Assembly (NCBI GenBank): GCA_963281155.1
Contig: CAUJLY010000005.1
Span: forward strand, 2,108,001 to 2,172,000
DNA length: 64,000 nt
Direction: 5' to 3'
DNA from: Rhabditophanes sp. KR3021
Lineage: Eukaryota; Nematoda; Chromadorea; Rhabditida; Alloionematidae
The notes beneath the pieces are model-generated. The model worked only from the letters and a program-made list of their open reading frames with translations, made no database searches and was not told the DNA's origin. How positions within the stretch are numbered: the stretch's first letter is position 1; the number at the start of each line of letters is the position of its first letter. The position numbers and the translations under genes were made by a program. Shown in pieces: positions 1 through 12,559 of this stretch.

Positions 1-45
1 ATTATTCAAAATCAAAAATATTATCAAGAATATTTAGGAAAGTAA

Positions 46-576
46 TTATTTTTGCATGTACTCATCTAAATCATTACCCAGTTTCGAAAGTAGTTGTATC
101 TTGGCAGGGCTAATATAGGAGGTCAAGAAGGGCTTTTGTTTGGGGAGGAAGTGACGCTTGTTTTTAAAGGTTGAGTGCCAATTGAAAAGACTCAATTTAC
201 TTTTGAAATCATAAAAGTTTTTGATGCGATGTTTAGGCTTTCTCACTGAGAGTCTATCGAAGATGGATGATTTATTTATTTCGATAGCGTTCATGTTCAC
301 AAAAACCATTTCTTTCCTGTCAATAGCCATCCCTTCGTAGTCTTGGATAATTCGGACGGAGTCAGCTTTACTAGAAGTATCAATAAAAATAGACCCATTC
401 AATCTGTTGTTGTCTCTGTTCTTGACCACCTCAAGAACACCATATCCTTCAAACAAAAGAAGCAAATCTCTTCTAGAAACTAGTAGCTTTCCCCTTTGAT
501 TTGGGAAGTTACAAGGATCTTTCAAGGTAAGTTCTTTGGCATCCAATTCAGGACCATTAAAACGGTCGCAATTCAT
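46..576 (-). CDS. Divergent ALYREF-like RRM protein
   Basis: Intronless 176-aa reading frame. Residues about 30-95 read like the RRM of ALYREF/THO4 mRNA-export adaptors: a KLLVS strand 1, an LLLLFEGYGVLEVVKN helix-strand 2, a GSIFIDTSSKADS strand 3 and a YEGMAIDRKEM segment that matches the 'YNGVPLDGRPM' loop of the family. The usual stretch between strand 1 and helix 1 (about ten residues) is missing, and the aromatic RNP1 residues are weak, so RNA binding may be altered. The C-terminal 80 residues are basic and rich in Lys and Phe and show no arginine-glycine repeats. It could be a fast-evolving paralogue rather than the main export factor. The family call rests on pattern alone. Confidence 0.5.
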   Translation of the reverse strand: MNCDRFNGPELDAKELTLKDPCNFPNQRGKLLVSRRDLLLLFEGYGVLEVVKNRDNNRLNGSIFIDTSSKADSVRIIQDYEGMAIDRKEMVFVNMNAIEINKSSIFDRLSVRKPKHRIKNFYDFKSKLSLFNWHSTFKNKRHFLPKQKPFLTSYISPAKIQLLSKLGNDLDEYMQK

Positions 577-1199
577 AGATAGACGGGAGTTAAGTTTTCT
601 TGAGAAACTCTTTTTTTCTCTCTTTCAGCAAAGTAGTCCGAGGAGGTTTCGCAACGAGGCATGTTGCAATAATACAACTGTGTGACTAATCGTTGGTGAA
701 GGAACCTTTTGTAGCCATGAAATTTGAATGCTTATGCACGTTTAATGTAGTTAATATAAATTAATTGCCCATATATTAAGATTAAATCTGGATGTAAACT
801 TCGAATGATCGTACATGTGTTTAACTATTTTGCTAATATTTAAACGAAAAGAAAGTGAATAATTTTGACACAAATTGACTGCCTTTGGTTTATAGTCATC
901 AGACATTATTATTAATCAACACAGCATGTCCCGGAATTTATTTTGATTATCAACTCAGAATCTTTTATGCAATTATATGTATAAATCAACGGAAGATATT
1001 TTAAACATTTGTTTTTAGAAAGTAATAAAAGATATTTTAAACAATTAGTTGTATCGATGAACAGAAAACATTTTAAATATTTATTTTATTAAACAACAGT
1101 ATAGAATATTAGTCCAACCCCTAAGCTTAAACAACAAGGACGCTTAGTAATTGGAATTATAAGATAATAAACACCCAATTTACAATTTTTATAATGTTT
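577..1199. other. Intergenic, nothing recognised
   Basis: 623 bases between the RRM gene start and the DIS3L2 stop codon. It holds the promoter side of the RRM gene and the 3' flank of DIS3L2. AT-rich; I see no further gene or RNA. Confidence 0.5.
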
Positions 1200-4100
1200 C
1201 TAATAGACTGCTTCTGAGTTTAATTCATTTAACATAGCAGTGATGTCAGAGTCTCCAGTAGGAACAATAGTGGTTTGAAACTTGAAGGGTTCGACGGTAG
1301 GGCTGAGGACGCAACGGACAGGGCTAAACATTTTGATAGTCTGGTCGAAAGTTTGAGGTTTGCCTTCAGCTGCCTTTTCTTCTTCTCTGGAGGTGTTGTG
1401 AGTGTTTGCCGAGAAGTCCCACTGGATAGTCATTGAGGGAACTGGAGTGCTTTCGTATTCTGGATCTTTGGTCAGGCGGAGTCTGTTTGAGTAGACTCTT
1501 TTGGTCAAACCAAGCTTGGGGAAGTAGACTTCGAAGGATTGTTCCTGAATAGCAGTAACAACTCCGATCTGTTCCAATTTGCCGAGCTCCTTAATCAAAT
1601 AACCAAGATACAACTCATTGCTTGCGTTCTTGCAATTCTTGGCCCCAACTCTATTTTCGTTGGATTTTTTGCAAATCAACTCCATCTCCGTTGCGGACAT
1701 TGAAGGTTCCGCAGTGTATCCAAGAGAAGCACTTAACAATCTATGTACCATAATGTCTGCATATCTACGGATTGGCGATGTGAAGTGTGCATAGAAAGCA
1801 ACATTTAGCGCATAATGCTTGCATTCACTTTCTCCTTTCGTTAAACCTGAGCAAATGTACTGAGAAGCTTGCATTGGTTTTGCAACTAATTGATTGACGA
1901 CGTGGTAGACTGTGCTTTTGGTTTCAGGCTTAGACTTTAATTCATCCAGGAAAGCTGCCATTGATTTGACACTTGACCCATCGAATGAATATCCTAATTT
2001 GGAACACATGTCGACTGTATCGTTGAGGATCTTCTGCTTTGGCTGGGGCTGTCTTCTTAGCAAGGCAAGTTTTGGATAAGATTTCTCGAGTTTCTTGGCA
2101 ACACAGATATTAGCCATAATCATAAATTCTTGGACGATTTCCTTGGCAAGTTTCGGTTTGTTCATGGTGACTGCCATTGGTGCTTCACTTCCAGGAGTAA
2201 ACTTGAAGTTAATACTAGCCTGGGGGAGGAATAGATAACCTTCATCCTTTCTTCTTTGGTTGATGACTTTGTGTAGTTTAGCGAGTTCAAGTAAATCTTC
2301 CTTTACTTCAGCCATCACTTTGTTTTCGAAGGATTTTGCAGGATTTTCAAGAATCTCGTTAGCTTGTTCGTAGGAGAGTTGGGCTTTATTCTTAACGATA
2401 GTTCTGCCGATCCACTCATCAACTATTTCTCCATCTTTACTTAGATTCCAAACGATTGACATAGCGAAGCGATCAGCATCCTGGGATAATCCACACAGTT
2501 CTTCAGCTAAGATTGAAGGAAGCATTGGGATACACTTATCTACCAAGTAAACAGTTTCAGCACGTCTTTGAGCCCACTCATCAAGTTCGGTCTTTGGATC
2601 GAGGAAGTGAGAGACGTCAGCAATATGCACACCCACTTCATAACTTCCATCTTCATTTTTCTTGATATGAATAACATCATCCAGATCTTTTGAACCAGCT
2701 GGATCAATTGAAAAGGTTCTTTCGGAGCGGTAGTCCTTTCTGGAAGCAACATCTTGGGATGTAATCTCAAATTGATCAGCTGAGAGAAAAGGCAAGTAGG
2801 AAAGGGCTGTGGCGCTGAAGTCCTTGAATTCAACTCCATTCGACATAAGAATTCCTTTGGATTGAGCGTCAATTTCAGTCGTTAAACCGATTGGACGGTA
2901 GAGTTTGCCTCTTGAGAATTGTTGGTTGCCCCATTCGACTAATCTGGCTACAAATACAAATTTGTTGTACTCAGTTGGGTTGTCGTAGAATTTGTCGGGT
3001 AGTTGATCGGCAGGAATCATCATACGTGGCATGCGAGGGTCGCTTGGAGAAAATAGGGCAAAGTTTTTGTTACCATCTTGAAGTGGCTTAAGTTGGCCAA
3101 CAGCCATGCGGGTGTGTCGTTGTTCTTTGATGTAGACGACTTCGGCAGTCTTTTGGAGGCAGACGTCAGGCATTCCCCAATCTTCCGGAGCCATGTCAGC
3201 TAAGGTACGGAATACCGTCTTGCGGATGCCCGAGGCATTTAGTTGGGGCTTGCGAGAGTTTGGTGATTCTGGGCAGTGAAGTTCACCGTCTTCAGCGTGA
3301 GGGACACGAGAAATGTGTAGCTTTCTCATTCCAGTACATTGCTCTTCATTTAAATGGCACAGTCCAGCGTCATTTGCCATGTTTGCTCTTCTGACGGTTT
3401 CCATACCAGCAGCAATCGACAACAAAGCGTTTCTGTCGTATGAATGCTCTGCTTCCTCACTTCCAACCTCAACAGTCTCAATCTTTTCAAGTCTGGATCT
3501 AAAGGTTGCTGGCATGAAGTTCAATAGCTCATCAACTTCGCTCAATGGTGCAGCTGCTTCGTTGACAGGGGGGATAGAGATAGGTTGGCCGTTGTCATCG
3601 ACGACAACATTCAGCTTTCCATTTCTCCATGATTGGTACAAATTCTCACGTACAACCCAATTGATACGTTCTTTGTATTTTACAACAACTGTATCCCCGT
3701 GAAGTGCGCGGTTTCTGTCGTGTAGCCCAAGAATAAGGACATCAATTTGGTCATCTCCTTCGGGGTTGTCGATGTAACTCTCCTCGTAATTCCTTTGGTT
3801 GACTCTGATTGTTCCCTAAAATAGCATTTAAAATACATTCCTTTTATTTAAATTAAACTTACGGTGACCAAAGCGTTGTTTTTAATTCCACGAGCTACTT
3901 GTTCATGAGTCATGTAGGGAACAAAAAACAATTTCCTGCTACTCATCTTTCCATTGTTGCCAGGTGGAGACTTGATATAGTTGGGATTGGTGCCCTTGCT
4001 ATTGCTGAAGGAACTGTTTCCTTTGTTTCCATAGCCAGCCTGAGTGTTAACACGTGACGTTTGAGTGTTGCGATTCATTTCTATAAGTACAAAATAGGAT

Positions 4101-4901
4101 TAATAACGTGGGTCTAATTTATTTAATCGAAATTTGAAACAGGACCGAATTGGCTGCCAGTCAAGTCAAATAGGCATTATTCCAAGGCCATTTAAACTGT
4201 TGGCGAAAATTCGGTGTGAGACATGGCTACGTTTATAACTTACCATAATGATACGAATTGAGACCGTTTGAGAGATGCTTGTTCGAGTTTTTGTCGACCA
4301 CTTTTTGTGGCTCGGCTTGGGAGGTTGGGAAGAAATGATTCATAAAATCGGTGTTGCAACTTCTGTCAAATGACCGCGTGAAGGAGGCAGATGGTGGTCT
4401 TTTTTGATAAGAACTAGTGCTCTTTGCCTGTCTTTTGGCATAGTCGGCATCATGCATACCAACACCGGATGGAGTTAAGCGACCAGTAGGCAGAGGCATT
4501 TGAGGTACCATAAAATCTTGCCCAAAGTTCATATTATTGAAGTTGTGTTTTTGAGAAGCCATCAAAATTTGCATTTGAAGGATTTGAAAAGGATCCAAGT
4601 AGAGAGGATTGTTGTAGGTGTTCATTGACATCTTGGAATCAGCTGCATTCAACTCATTTCCGCCAAACAATTCTTTCATAGTGATGCGTCCCGTCTTGGT
4701 CTAAACCATCATTTTAGAATAGTTCAATCATCAAAAACAACCTACCTTGGAAGTCTCATCACTTTTTTTGCGCAGTCCTTCCAGCATAGCGAGTTGCTCT
4801 GTTCCTAGAGATTCCTTCGAATTTTGAGCTTCCAAGTCTCTGAGGAGATTCTTTTTGTAAAAGTTCTTCTTATTGAAACGCTTCATTACTTTAGTTGTCA
4901 T
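1200..4901 (-). CDS. disl-2: DIS3L2-type 3'-5' exoribonuclease (RNB family)
   Basis: Four exons: 4901-4746, 4700-4244, 4080-3863 and 3815-1200; introns of 45, 163 and 47 nt have GT-AG ends and all phases close, giving 1,148 aa. Family role: processive cytoplasmic degradation of uridylated RNA. The first 250 residues are Asn/Ser-rich and low complexity. Two cold-shock-like segments follow (YMTHEQVARGIKNNALVTG and NRALHGDTVVVK). The RNB domain starts near residue 648 with FSIDPAGSKDLDDVIHI, which carries the clustered metal-binding aspartates; HYALNVAFYAHFTSPIRRYAD lies near its end. An S1-like tail follows. No PIN domain is present, which separates DIS3L2 from DIS3/RRP44. The start was chosen because exons 1 and 2 join in frame to the conserved part; a later ATG at 4078 would lose only low-complexity sequence. 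Confidence 0.92.
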
Positions 4902-5752
4902 AGCAGTAAAAAAATAAATATCTAGATATCTATAAAAGATGAACAAGATTAGTTGCAACACAAAATTATTTAGAAGAGTCGATGGGACTGGCAAAAAGAT
5001 TGAAATGAATGTTGAAAATCCAGGTATGAATGATTCTTTTTTACACCATCTGGAGTCATCATAAATGTCGACACGTTGCACTTGATAGCTGCCTTAACAG
5101 GGTGTTTTGGATAGATTAGATGCTGTATTTTGATTACAGTTCAAAGTTGAACCCAAAAACCATGACGTATCTCCTCTTAATATGTGTATATTTTGTTTGA
5201 ACATTGCTCAGTGATCAAAATTATTATTTTGTAATTGAAAGAGATCACACCATTGCATTTGACGTAGGATATTTGATTAGATGATGATAAATTCATCACT
5301 TTTCACTACATTTCACCGAGGAAACAAATACTAAAGCACATAGTCTATTAATATGTCACATAACCGTGCACAAAATGACTCACTTTAAAAATATCTATTT
5401 GATCAATTTATGTTGTTGAATAAACAAATAATGCTTATGAACTTAAAATATAACACAAATAGATTTAAATTTACAAGGGTTTCTAAGAGGACAATCAAAG
5501 ATAACCTTTGACAAAGTTTTTATTGTTAAGCTGATTACAAGGTACCACCAGAAAGCTAAAATTACTTCATAAAATAAACAATGCAATCTTACAGCAGTTA
5601 GGACAACGGCAAAATTATAAACAAAAAGTCAGGATACATTGGCTGAATTTTTTATAGGTTCTTTAGATTTAAGGTAAATAGAAATGAGTGGTATTTAAGA
5701 GGATGCTTTTTGAGGGATCTTCACTTCTTCAAGTCTTATCAATTTCAGAAAC
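4902..5752. other. Intergenic, divergent promoter region
   Basis: 850 bases between two divergently transcribed genes (DIS3L2 leftward, the small secreted peptide rightward). A TATTTAAG near 5692 could serve as a TATA-like element for the peptide gene. Nothing else is recognised. Confidence 0.4.
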
Positions 5753-6206
5753 ATGAATACTAATACTTACTTCCTTTTGTCCGCTTTATTTGTACTAGGA
5801 ATGCTTTCAATTGCTGAGAGTTGCCAATACACGGTGATTAATTAATGATTGACTATTAAATAACCTTATTTAGCTTCCAACAAATGGATACACTACAACT
5901 TACACTGGAGTAGATTGTAGCAGCGTTCCTTCAGGCGCCTCTTATCAACCCGCCACGAGTAATTCCAATTCAAACTCCAACTGGTACTATTACACTCCAA
6001 ACACTTATTCAAATACATACTCAAACGGATACAACAATAATGGATATACCTACAATAATGGATACAATTACAACAATGGATATTCAAACGGATACAACAA
6101 TAATGGATACTACTACGGCACAGACGGAAATCTCTACTACAACAGTGGGTACAGCAGCGGATACAGCAATCCCTCATCAACTTATTATTATTATGGAAAG
6201 AAGTAA
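5753..6206 (+). CDS. Small secreted Tyr/Asn/Gly-rich protein
   Basis: Two exons, 5753-5833 and 5874-6206, split by a 40-nt intron (GTGATT...TTTAG, phase 0), giving 137 aa. The first 20 or so residues form a clear signal peptide (FLLSALFVLGMLSIAES). The mature part has two cysteines near the front and then a run of imperfect YNNNGY / YNNGYN / YSNGY units ending in poly-Tyr and Lys-Lys. Such low-complexity YN/YG-rich secreted proteins in nematodes are often cuticle or epidermal products, but no family can be named. An AATAAA at 6247-6252 follows the stop. The reading frame was extended through the intron because the repeat frame stays open from the splice acceptor to the stop. Confidence 0.75.
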
Positions 6207-6346
6207 ATATCAAAAATTATCACATAGTCATTTTATATAGCATTCAAATAAACTTTTACAAATACATAAATTAAAGCATTTTTATTATGAAGAGACTTAT
6301 TAAAATGACAGAAGGAAGTTTAAAAAATAGAGTTAAGAATTATTAA

Positions 6347-7830
6347 TTAATTAGGAAAAGGTTTGACGAGCATCAATGTAGCTTTCGGATAAATGTAGTA
6401 AGCTTTTTCCAAGTTACCACTACGCCAGTCATTTGCTTTGTACCATATAATTCCGCCTTTTTTGTTTGAATTTTCATTAGCATAGTCCCCATTGAGAGAA
6501 ACATGCGTGCAAGCTTGATGCCACCAAGCTCCATGACCTTTGTATGAAACACAGGAAATTCCTTTTTTGCTATCATTGTCTTGGTCAATTGTACTGAATT
6601 CGACTTGATTGCTAACTTCGGAGAAAACATCGCGGACTTTATTGCTGTTGGTATAAGTACTATTGCCAGTGATGAATGTGATTGTCAAGCGATATTTTTC
6701 AGAGGGCCCAGAAATTGACATTTTGTACTCGCCCCAATGGTAGGTTGGTCTGTTTGAGGTGCAGTCCTCAAGGCAATCGTTTTCACGAAGTTCAATGCGA
6801 AGAAGGAAGTTGTTCCCGCTTAATTTTTGGTATTCGTAAAGATTCGACAAGCCAAACCAATGATTATTCTGCAAATTGCCAAAACCTTTTTCGTATTCCG
6901 AATAATAACGGTTGGAGAAAGAAACTTCATTGGATGTACGTCTTTGGAGAACTAAGAAAGGTCCTTTTCGGGAAGACATATCACATTGTCCTTTGACTGT
7001 AGAGTTTCCTAATTTAAACGAGTAAATTCCATTATCCATTATTCCTGCTTTTTTGTATTCGTCACAAGTTGAAAAAAGCTCATTTGAATGAACGGTTCTA
7101 GCCATCTTTACCAAGTTAATTGAACTTCCATCAATGTCTGGGGAGTAATTGGTTGAATGGAATTTGTTTTCCGTACCAGCTTCCTTGGTAGCTTCGGTAG
7201 ATTGTATTTTCATAGTGGTTAGAATAGTTGAGGTAGTTTGAATAGTTGTGGTAGCTGGAACTTGCGTTGTAGTGGGGACAACTTTGCCAAATTTGAACTC
7301 ATGCCTAGTAATAACTTCTCTTACTACTTGGACCGTTGAATTCGTGATCACCCTCCCATTTCTATTGTTTTCCTGGACGGGTTTAATTTTAATATAGCCG
7401 GCATTAAAAGGTGTGTTTGAATCAACCCATAAGACTGATGAGTTTACTTGTTCCGGTCCAAAGAGAAAGTTCTTGTAGTTCTTGTGCTCTTGGTAGATTG
7501 GAATAGGAGAATTAGATTCATAGACTGTTGACTTCCTGTTAAATTCGAATTTATTAGTGGGAATGTATACAATTATCCAGAACAAGCCAATGGCGATCAA
7601 GACAAAGAGAATTAAACCGATTGCCAGGCCAACGTAGAATCTCTTGCTGCTTCTGAAATGAAATTTGAATAATGCCAAAGTGGTTAATAAACTAACGCTG
7701 GTTTGAATTGTTCGTCATCATTGTAGAGACTGTCATCGTAATAAAATTTATGATTGGGCCCGAGAAGAGAATCGTCATTGCCAAAGTAACTATTATTCAT
7801 TGTCATATTTCTATCATCATCGTCATGCAT
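6347..7830 (-). CDS. Type II membrane protein with fibrinogen C-terminal domain
   Basis: Two exons, 7830-7697 and 7652-6347, joined across a 44-nt intron in phase 2; 479 aa. A cytoplasmic N-terminus rich in Asp and Asn (about 48 aa) precedes one membrane helix (residues about 50-76, LAIGLILFVLIAIGLFWII). The outside part has a Thr-rich, probably O-glycosylated stalk (TTTQVPATTTIQTTSTILTT) and then a fibrinogen-related domain over the last 230 residues: NGIYSF, YEKGFGNLQNNHWFGLSNLY, GAWWHQACTHVSLNGDY and GIIWYKAND. The CxxNGxY/W..G.W pattern of the domain end is intact. Topology resembles FIBCD1-type receptors that bind acetylated sugars; ligand is unknown here. Confidence 0.85.
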
Positions 7831-8110
7831 GGTTGCTTGTAACCTTATTAGACAAATGGTCTAAAATTAGAATAAACGAAATGTAAAAAGAAAGTAAGTT
7901 GACAGTGAGGAAAAATAAATGAATGAAAGCATGATAATCATACGAGAGACTCAATTTATGACTGTCTCCTCACATAATCGTGTCAAGATCCTTGAAGTAA
8001 GCGCCCAAACAATAAAGAGCTTGTTTCAAAAACATATTACCAACGGTTCAATGCCAATTTTTATTTCAACAGAAAAGCAATACAATTAACAATTGATGGA
8101 TTATAAATGA

Positions 8111-8922
8111 TTAAAAATTAGCTGTGTGTTGACGGAATTCTAAAAAAGGATCATTAAAATTATTAAAAATCAGAAATAATGGATAACTTACTTTCAAAAG
8201 TCATCTTTTCATCGATATTTTTGCTTTTGACACTATCTTCATGATTAGCGATAAAAACGTATTTATTGTCCGTCTTACTGTCCAACCATCCTTTCTCTCT
8301 CTGATAAGAAGGCAATTTAGAAACCGGAACGTTCAACAATTTTGCTAAAAGGGTTTTTTCTAATTGTTGGAAGGTGCAATCAACAACACTAGACACATAT
8401 CTTCTTGTTTCATCTTCGAATCCAGGAATGCTTTTGATTAGCTTTTGAAGGTGACTCATTGATCTATATTTTTCATCGTTACCTTCCCGAGCAACGTAAT
8501 CTCCACGGACAATCGACCAGAAAACAGGGAAATTGCAAGTTTCGAGAATCTCGCCAAGTAATAGTACAGCTTTAATTTCTGGAGTACTGATTTTGTCGGT
8601 GTCCAGAAGATATTTCGCGATGGCAAAGTCATTTCTTGGGAAAACAGTCATTGTTTTTAAAAGTATATTGACGACAACAGGTTCATTGTAGCTAAAAAGG
8701 AAATTTTTTAAAAATTAGATTAATTAAGTAACAAACTCACTATTGGGTGTTGAGTTGGAACAATTTTAGGGTAGTCAGCAAAACGTCTTTGTCGTATTTT
8801 TTTTCAGAAACCATCGCATCGATAAGTTTCTCCAACAATGGAATATTTCCAGGATTGTATCTATTGATACCTTCAGTCTCCTCTGCAACCTTAGCACTTA
8901 GTTGGTCAAAAGTCTCGTCCAT
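8111..8922 (-). CDS. eif-3.K: Translation initiation factor 3 subunit K
   Basis: Three exons, 8922-8741, 8691-8192 and 8139-8111, introns 49 and 52 nt, phases closing to 236 aa (human protein 218). The N-terminus has the family motif GINRYNPGNIPLLEKLID; the middle has VLLLGEILETCNFPVFW (family: LYLGDLLETCHFQAFW) and IPGFEDETRRYVSSVV (family: ITGFEDSVRKFI); the end has HEDSVKSKNIDEKMTFE, where family members read EESIKPKNIVEKIDF. The last exon encodes only nine residues. The subunit is a PCI/MPN-octamer component of eIF3 and is peripheral in many species. Confidence 0.95.
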
Positions 8923-9134
8923 TGTTAGTGATTAGGTATATAAATTCACCAATTATCTTAAATCAGAAAGTGAATGCTGTCGTTTTTAAAAAGCAAAATA
9001 CTTTCACATGGAATTGCATTGTACGCACTTTACCAACCTTATACAAGTAACCATACAAAGCTAAGATAAACAGCATTAGTTAAAAGTAGCAATCTATAAA
9101 AAGTTTCGTAATTTGTGAATTAACTTCTTTTATC

Positions 9135-9801
9135 ATGGCGTACGTTTTAGTTTACCTAATTGTCTTTTAATATTGATTCGTTTGTTCTTTTTAGCGGAAA
9201 TAATGTACTCGAAATAAAAGCTAGGCTTGACAAAATGCAGGCGAGCTATGCTGCTCATGTCCAAAATTACAAGGACTGGTTTACGAATAATGAATCTATC
9301 CAAGGAACACCGGAATACAATAATTATGCAGCACAGTATTCGGAGTGGCAAAAGACTTGCTTAGACAAAATCAATGCCCAAAACATCCTTTACAATGAAG
9401 CTTTCGCCAAGTCTTTCCAAAATCGAGTAATTGCTGACATACCAAAAGGCCCTTCTTCTGCAGAAATAGACGCGGAACTACGACAGCTGATCCACCACGT
9501 AAATCCAAAGCAATTCATGATGGCAATAATCAACTATGGCCACAAAGATCCACAATTCCTCCAGGATGCAGTCATAACAGTAAATAATGTGCATCTTCAA
9601 AGAACTAAACAGCAAAGTATGGAAACACCTAGAAGCCACCATGCATTAGTCAATGGAACTTTCTTCAGCCAAGCTGAAACAAGCAATAGTCAAATGAATT
9701 ATAGAGTTGAACCTCCAATCAAAAGATCCTCAAATGTCATTCCTCAAAAACAATCTTCAATGGGAAATTCGGTTCCGTTTAAGGATTTTAGTCATACCTA
9801 G
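9135..9801 (+). CDS. Unrecognised 203-aa protein with a 5-nt first coding exon
   Basis: The long open frame at 9195-9801 lacks an upstream ATG, and a 55-nt intron with GTACGT donor and TTTTTAG acceptor joins it to ATGGC at 9135-9139, so the first coding exon is five bases long and the protein begins MAGNNVLEIKARLDKM. No signal peptide or membrane helix. Residues 1-150 look helical and polar (YAAQYSEWQKTCLDKINAQ, AELRQLIHHVNPKQFMMAI); the last 50 are Ser/Gln/Asn-rich and disordered-looking. An AATAAA near 9831 follows. I do not recognise a family; the helical half looks conserved in style. A start at 9160 inside the intron would also be open but lacks the splice logic. Confidence 0.6.
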
Positions 9802-10838
9802 TTTTTAATAACCTCCGTTTACTCTTTTTTAAATAAATTGTTTCGTATAATTGAAGTTTTATATTTTATTATTGTTTTAACAAATTGAGTCATGCATTTA
9901 AAGTGACATTTGCGCAGTCGACTGTAGTAGATTATCATTTAGTCAGATAAATATGTGTTAATGTTTGGTTGATTTAAGTTGTTCAAATGATTCATAATAA
10001 ATTTAGCTTATCTTGCCATTAAGGCTTTTCAGTTGATTATGAAAGTGTATTTTTTTATTAATAGATTACATTATCCACTATGCAATACATCAGATAATTA
10101 AGAATTTAAGTAGTTTTTGTGGAAAGTTCGATTTTAAACTTGTAAACAAGCAATGGAGTCTATTTTGTTGGTGGGGCTAGACTTTCTTATGTCAGTTAGA
10201 GATGGTCCAAGAAGTGACATGCCGATGCAATAGTAGATCTCGTGCATCCCAGTCAGGTACTAAAAAAGTCATTATTAAGAAGGTGATGAAGTGACGGAGA
10301 ATAAAATGGAGCAATTAAAAAATCTAATAATTTTAACTTTTGTAATCATTCTTGAGCATGTAAAATTTGGATTATGTTTGTTATTAAATTTATTAAACAC
10401 GTCATTTAGTTGCGATTGCCAATTTTTTGTTGTCTAGGATCGAAAGAGAACTTAATTCCCATTCTAAAATTGCAGGACGTTTGAAGTGTATCATATGGGT
10501 TCAAATATTTGGGAACATGACAATAAATACCATACAGAATATGATATTGGTTATGTCTTAATCTGTTGCAGAATTTAATTACAGGGGAACAATGATTTCT
10601 TTACTTTGAAAAAAAGTTTTTTATTGGACTCAAGTAGAGTATGTACTTCATTAATAAAATTAAGAAATTGAACGTACTAGGTTAAACAATATTAAAGCAA
10701 GATTGCAAGGATTTATATTTATAATGATTTTTAAATTAAATTGGACTCCAACAATGTGCGCAAGGAATACAATCAAAGTTGAATATGTATTCTAAAAATC
10801 AAAAAAGAAATTTCAGACAGGAATTTAATAAGGGAAAA
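9802..10838. other. Intergenic, nothing firm
   Basis: About 1 kb between convergent genes. AT-rich 3' flanks with AATAAA near 9831. A 26-codon ORF begins at ATG near 10153 but has no supporting features. Confidence 0.4.
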
Positions 10839-12559
10839 TCAGAGTAGTAGAGAAATCATCAGAGTACAAAGAATAATAAAAATAGGGAGTGACTTGGTGT
10901 TTACGGAATTAAATTCACATTGAGGCATTATGACTTCCAAAGGTTTAACAATAATCTCACGAACATTTTGCCAAGCTCTATACCCACATTCATATTTTAC
11001 TGGATATCTCACACAATCAACGTAATTTCTCATAGCACCACAAACAGCCGAATCTTTTGCTATGCCGTCTTCTGGAATTTGACTTGAAATTCTGTTTGTA
11101 TCTGCTAACATTTCAGCCTGACATTGGTGGAATTAATAAAATGTAATCATTTGAATATACTTTTAGTATGTTTTTTGTAAAGTAAATATTTATGTTACTC
11201 TCGATAACTAAGCTTTACGTTTCTTAGAAAATAAGTTTGAATGAAACACTTCAACGAGATGCTAATTGGTAGGACCTTACTCGATATTTAAACTAGCTTG
11301 TCATTTATAAGTATTCATCAAACTGATAATTAAGTTATGGCAAGTACTTCGTTAGAAAGAAGTTCCACAGTAAGATATGAAGAAGTTGTCAAACATAATT
11401 ATTAACTATTGCAGACGTGCAAGAAATTACTCAAGCCATATCAAGAGTATCAATCAATGGAGAAACTGAATTGACTTTGCTGGTGAAAGAAGATGTAAAC
11501 GATATGTTGAATGAAAATAAATTTGACATTTTTAAACGATATGGGCACGGCGTTGCTAAAAAATATCATAATCATTTCTTTGAAAAAGTTTGAGAACATG
11601 GAGTTCCTATGAACAAATATAGCGATTCTTTCTTCGAACCTTCATGTAATATTAGATATTTTCTGAAAAATTGCAAGCCTGGTGTAAAATGGTTCTTTGA
11701 ATCAACCGAGTACTGAGATAGTTGAAAATAAAGAATTTGTTGTAGACAATCGGAGCAATTAAAGGACGTCAAGACTAAAGACATAAACTAGAATCCTTGG
11801 CTCCCGAATACTCAACTATTATGGATCTTCAACATGCCGTGACTATTATCGTCCCTTCGGACCATTCTAATGATGCTATGTCGAAGAAGCACCCAACAAC
11901 TGGTAGGAGAATATCAAGTATTGCTCTCAGTAACATGGATGAAATTTCAACTACCATTATTGAATAATACTCTAATTTGATAGTTTTTCCCCTTTTTAAA
12001 TAAATGCTGATATTCATTATCTTTTTAAAAAAATACCTGACATTGCATCATTTCAGATCTCGTCATCGTTTTTTGGAAGCATTCTAAGTTTTTGGTAACT
12101 TCTGTGTATCCATCTTTGCATAAGAATTCAAATAAATTTACTATGAATTCAAATCGTTCTCTGGCAGGTTCTTCCGAAAGACAGCCTAATTTGTAAGGTT
12201 CAATACAGATATTGAAATTTAAAAAATTATCACAAATTTTCCCAAAATAAGATCTCGCCTTGACAACAAGTGTGTGCCATGAAAATCCATCAAAGTCTTC
12301 ATCAAAAAATCCCAAATCGTACAAAGTACCTGCACACTTCTTAATTTCAGATTGTTCATAAACAGAACAATTTTTAAACTTCTAAAATTATAAATCATTT
12401 AAACAACAAAATGTAACGTACTATTGTTGAAGTTAATCTTTCAGTGGGGAAAAAAGTGTCATCCTGATAAGTATCACTTGCCACAGCTGGTACTTTAATT
12501 AACGAATAAACGGAAGTAGCAAAAATTAAAATACTTATAGCAATAGTTTGAGTGAACAT
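10839..12559 (-). CDS. Secreted Cys-rich protein of DUF19/CPG4 style
   Basis: Three exons: 12559-12422, 12381-12037 and 11117-10839, all phase 0, giving 253 aa. A signal peptide (SILIFATSVYS) opens the protein. The body carries about a dozen cysteines in the spacing seen in nematode DUF19 / chondroitin proteoglycan 4-like proteins, including FKNCSVYEQSEIKKCAG, an F-x-C-L/K-x-G segment, KNLECF, AVCGAMRNYVDC and a CGYRAWQNV...MPQCEF end. The last 18 residues are hydrophobic (LPIFIILCTLMISLLL), suggesting a GPI-anchor signal or a membrane tail. Intron 2 is 919 nt long and hosts an antisense gene relic (11337-11966). The family assignment rests on cysteine layout and is moderate. Confidence 0.65.
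11337..11966 (+). pseudogene. Decayed gene in intron of the DUF19-like gene
   Basis: Plus-strand protein-like frames follow each other with frame changes: an ATG at 11337, a splice-like junction (GTAAG near 11371, TTGCAG near 11416), about 58 open codons (VSINGETELTLLVKEDVNDM) to a TGA, then other frames around HGVPMNKYSDSFFEP and a last stretch MDLQHAVTIIVPSDHSNDAM. The polar, codon-like composition stands out from the surrounding intron. No family is recognised. The splice phase of the first junction does not close and at least two frame changes are needed, so I call it a relic, antisense to its host gene. Confidence 0.45.
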
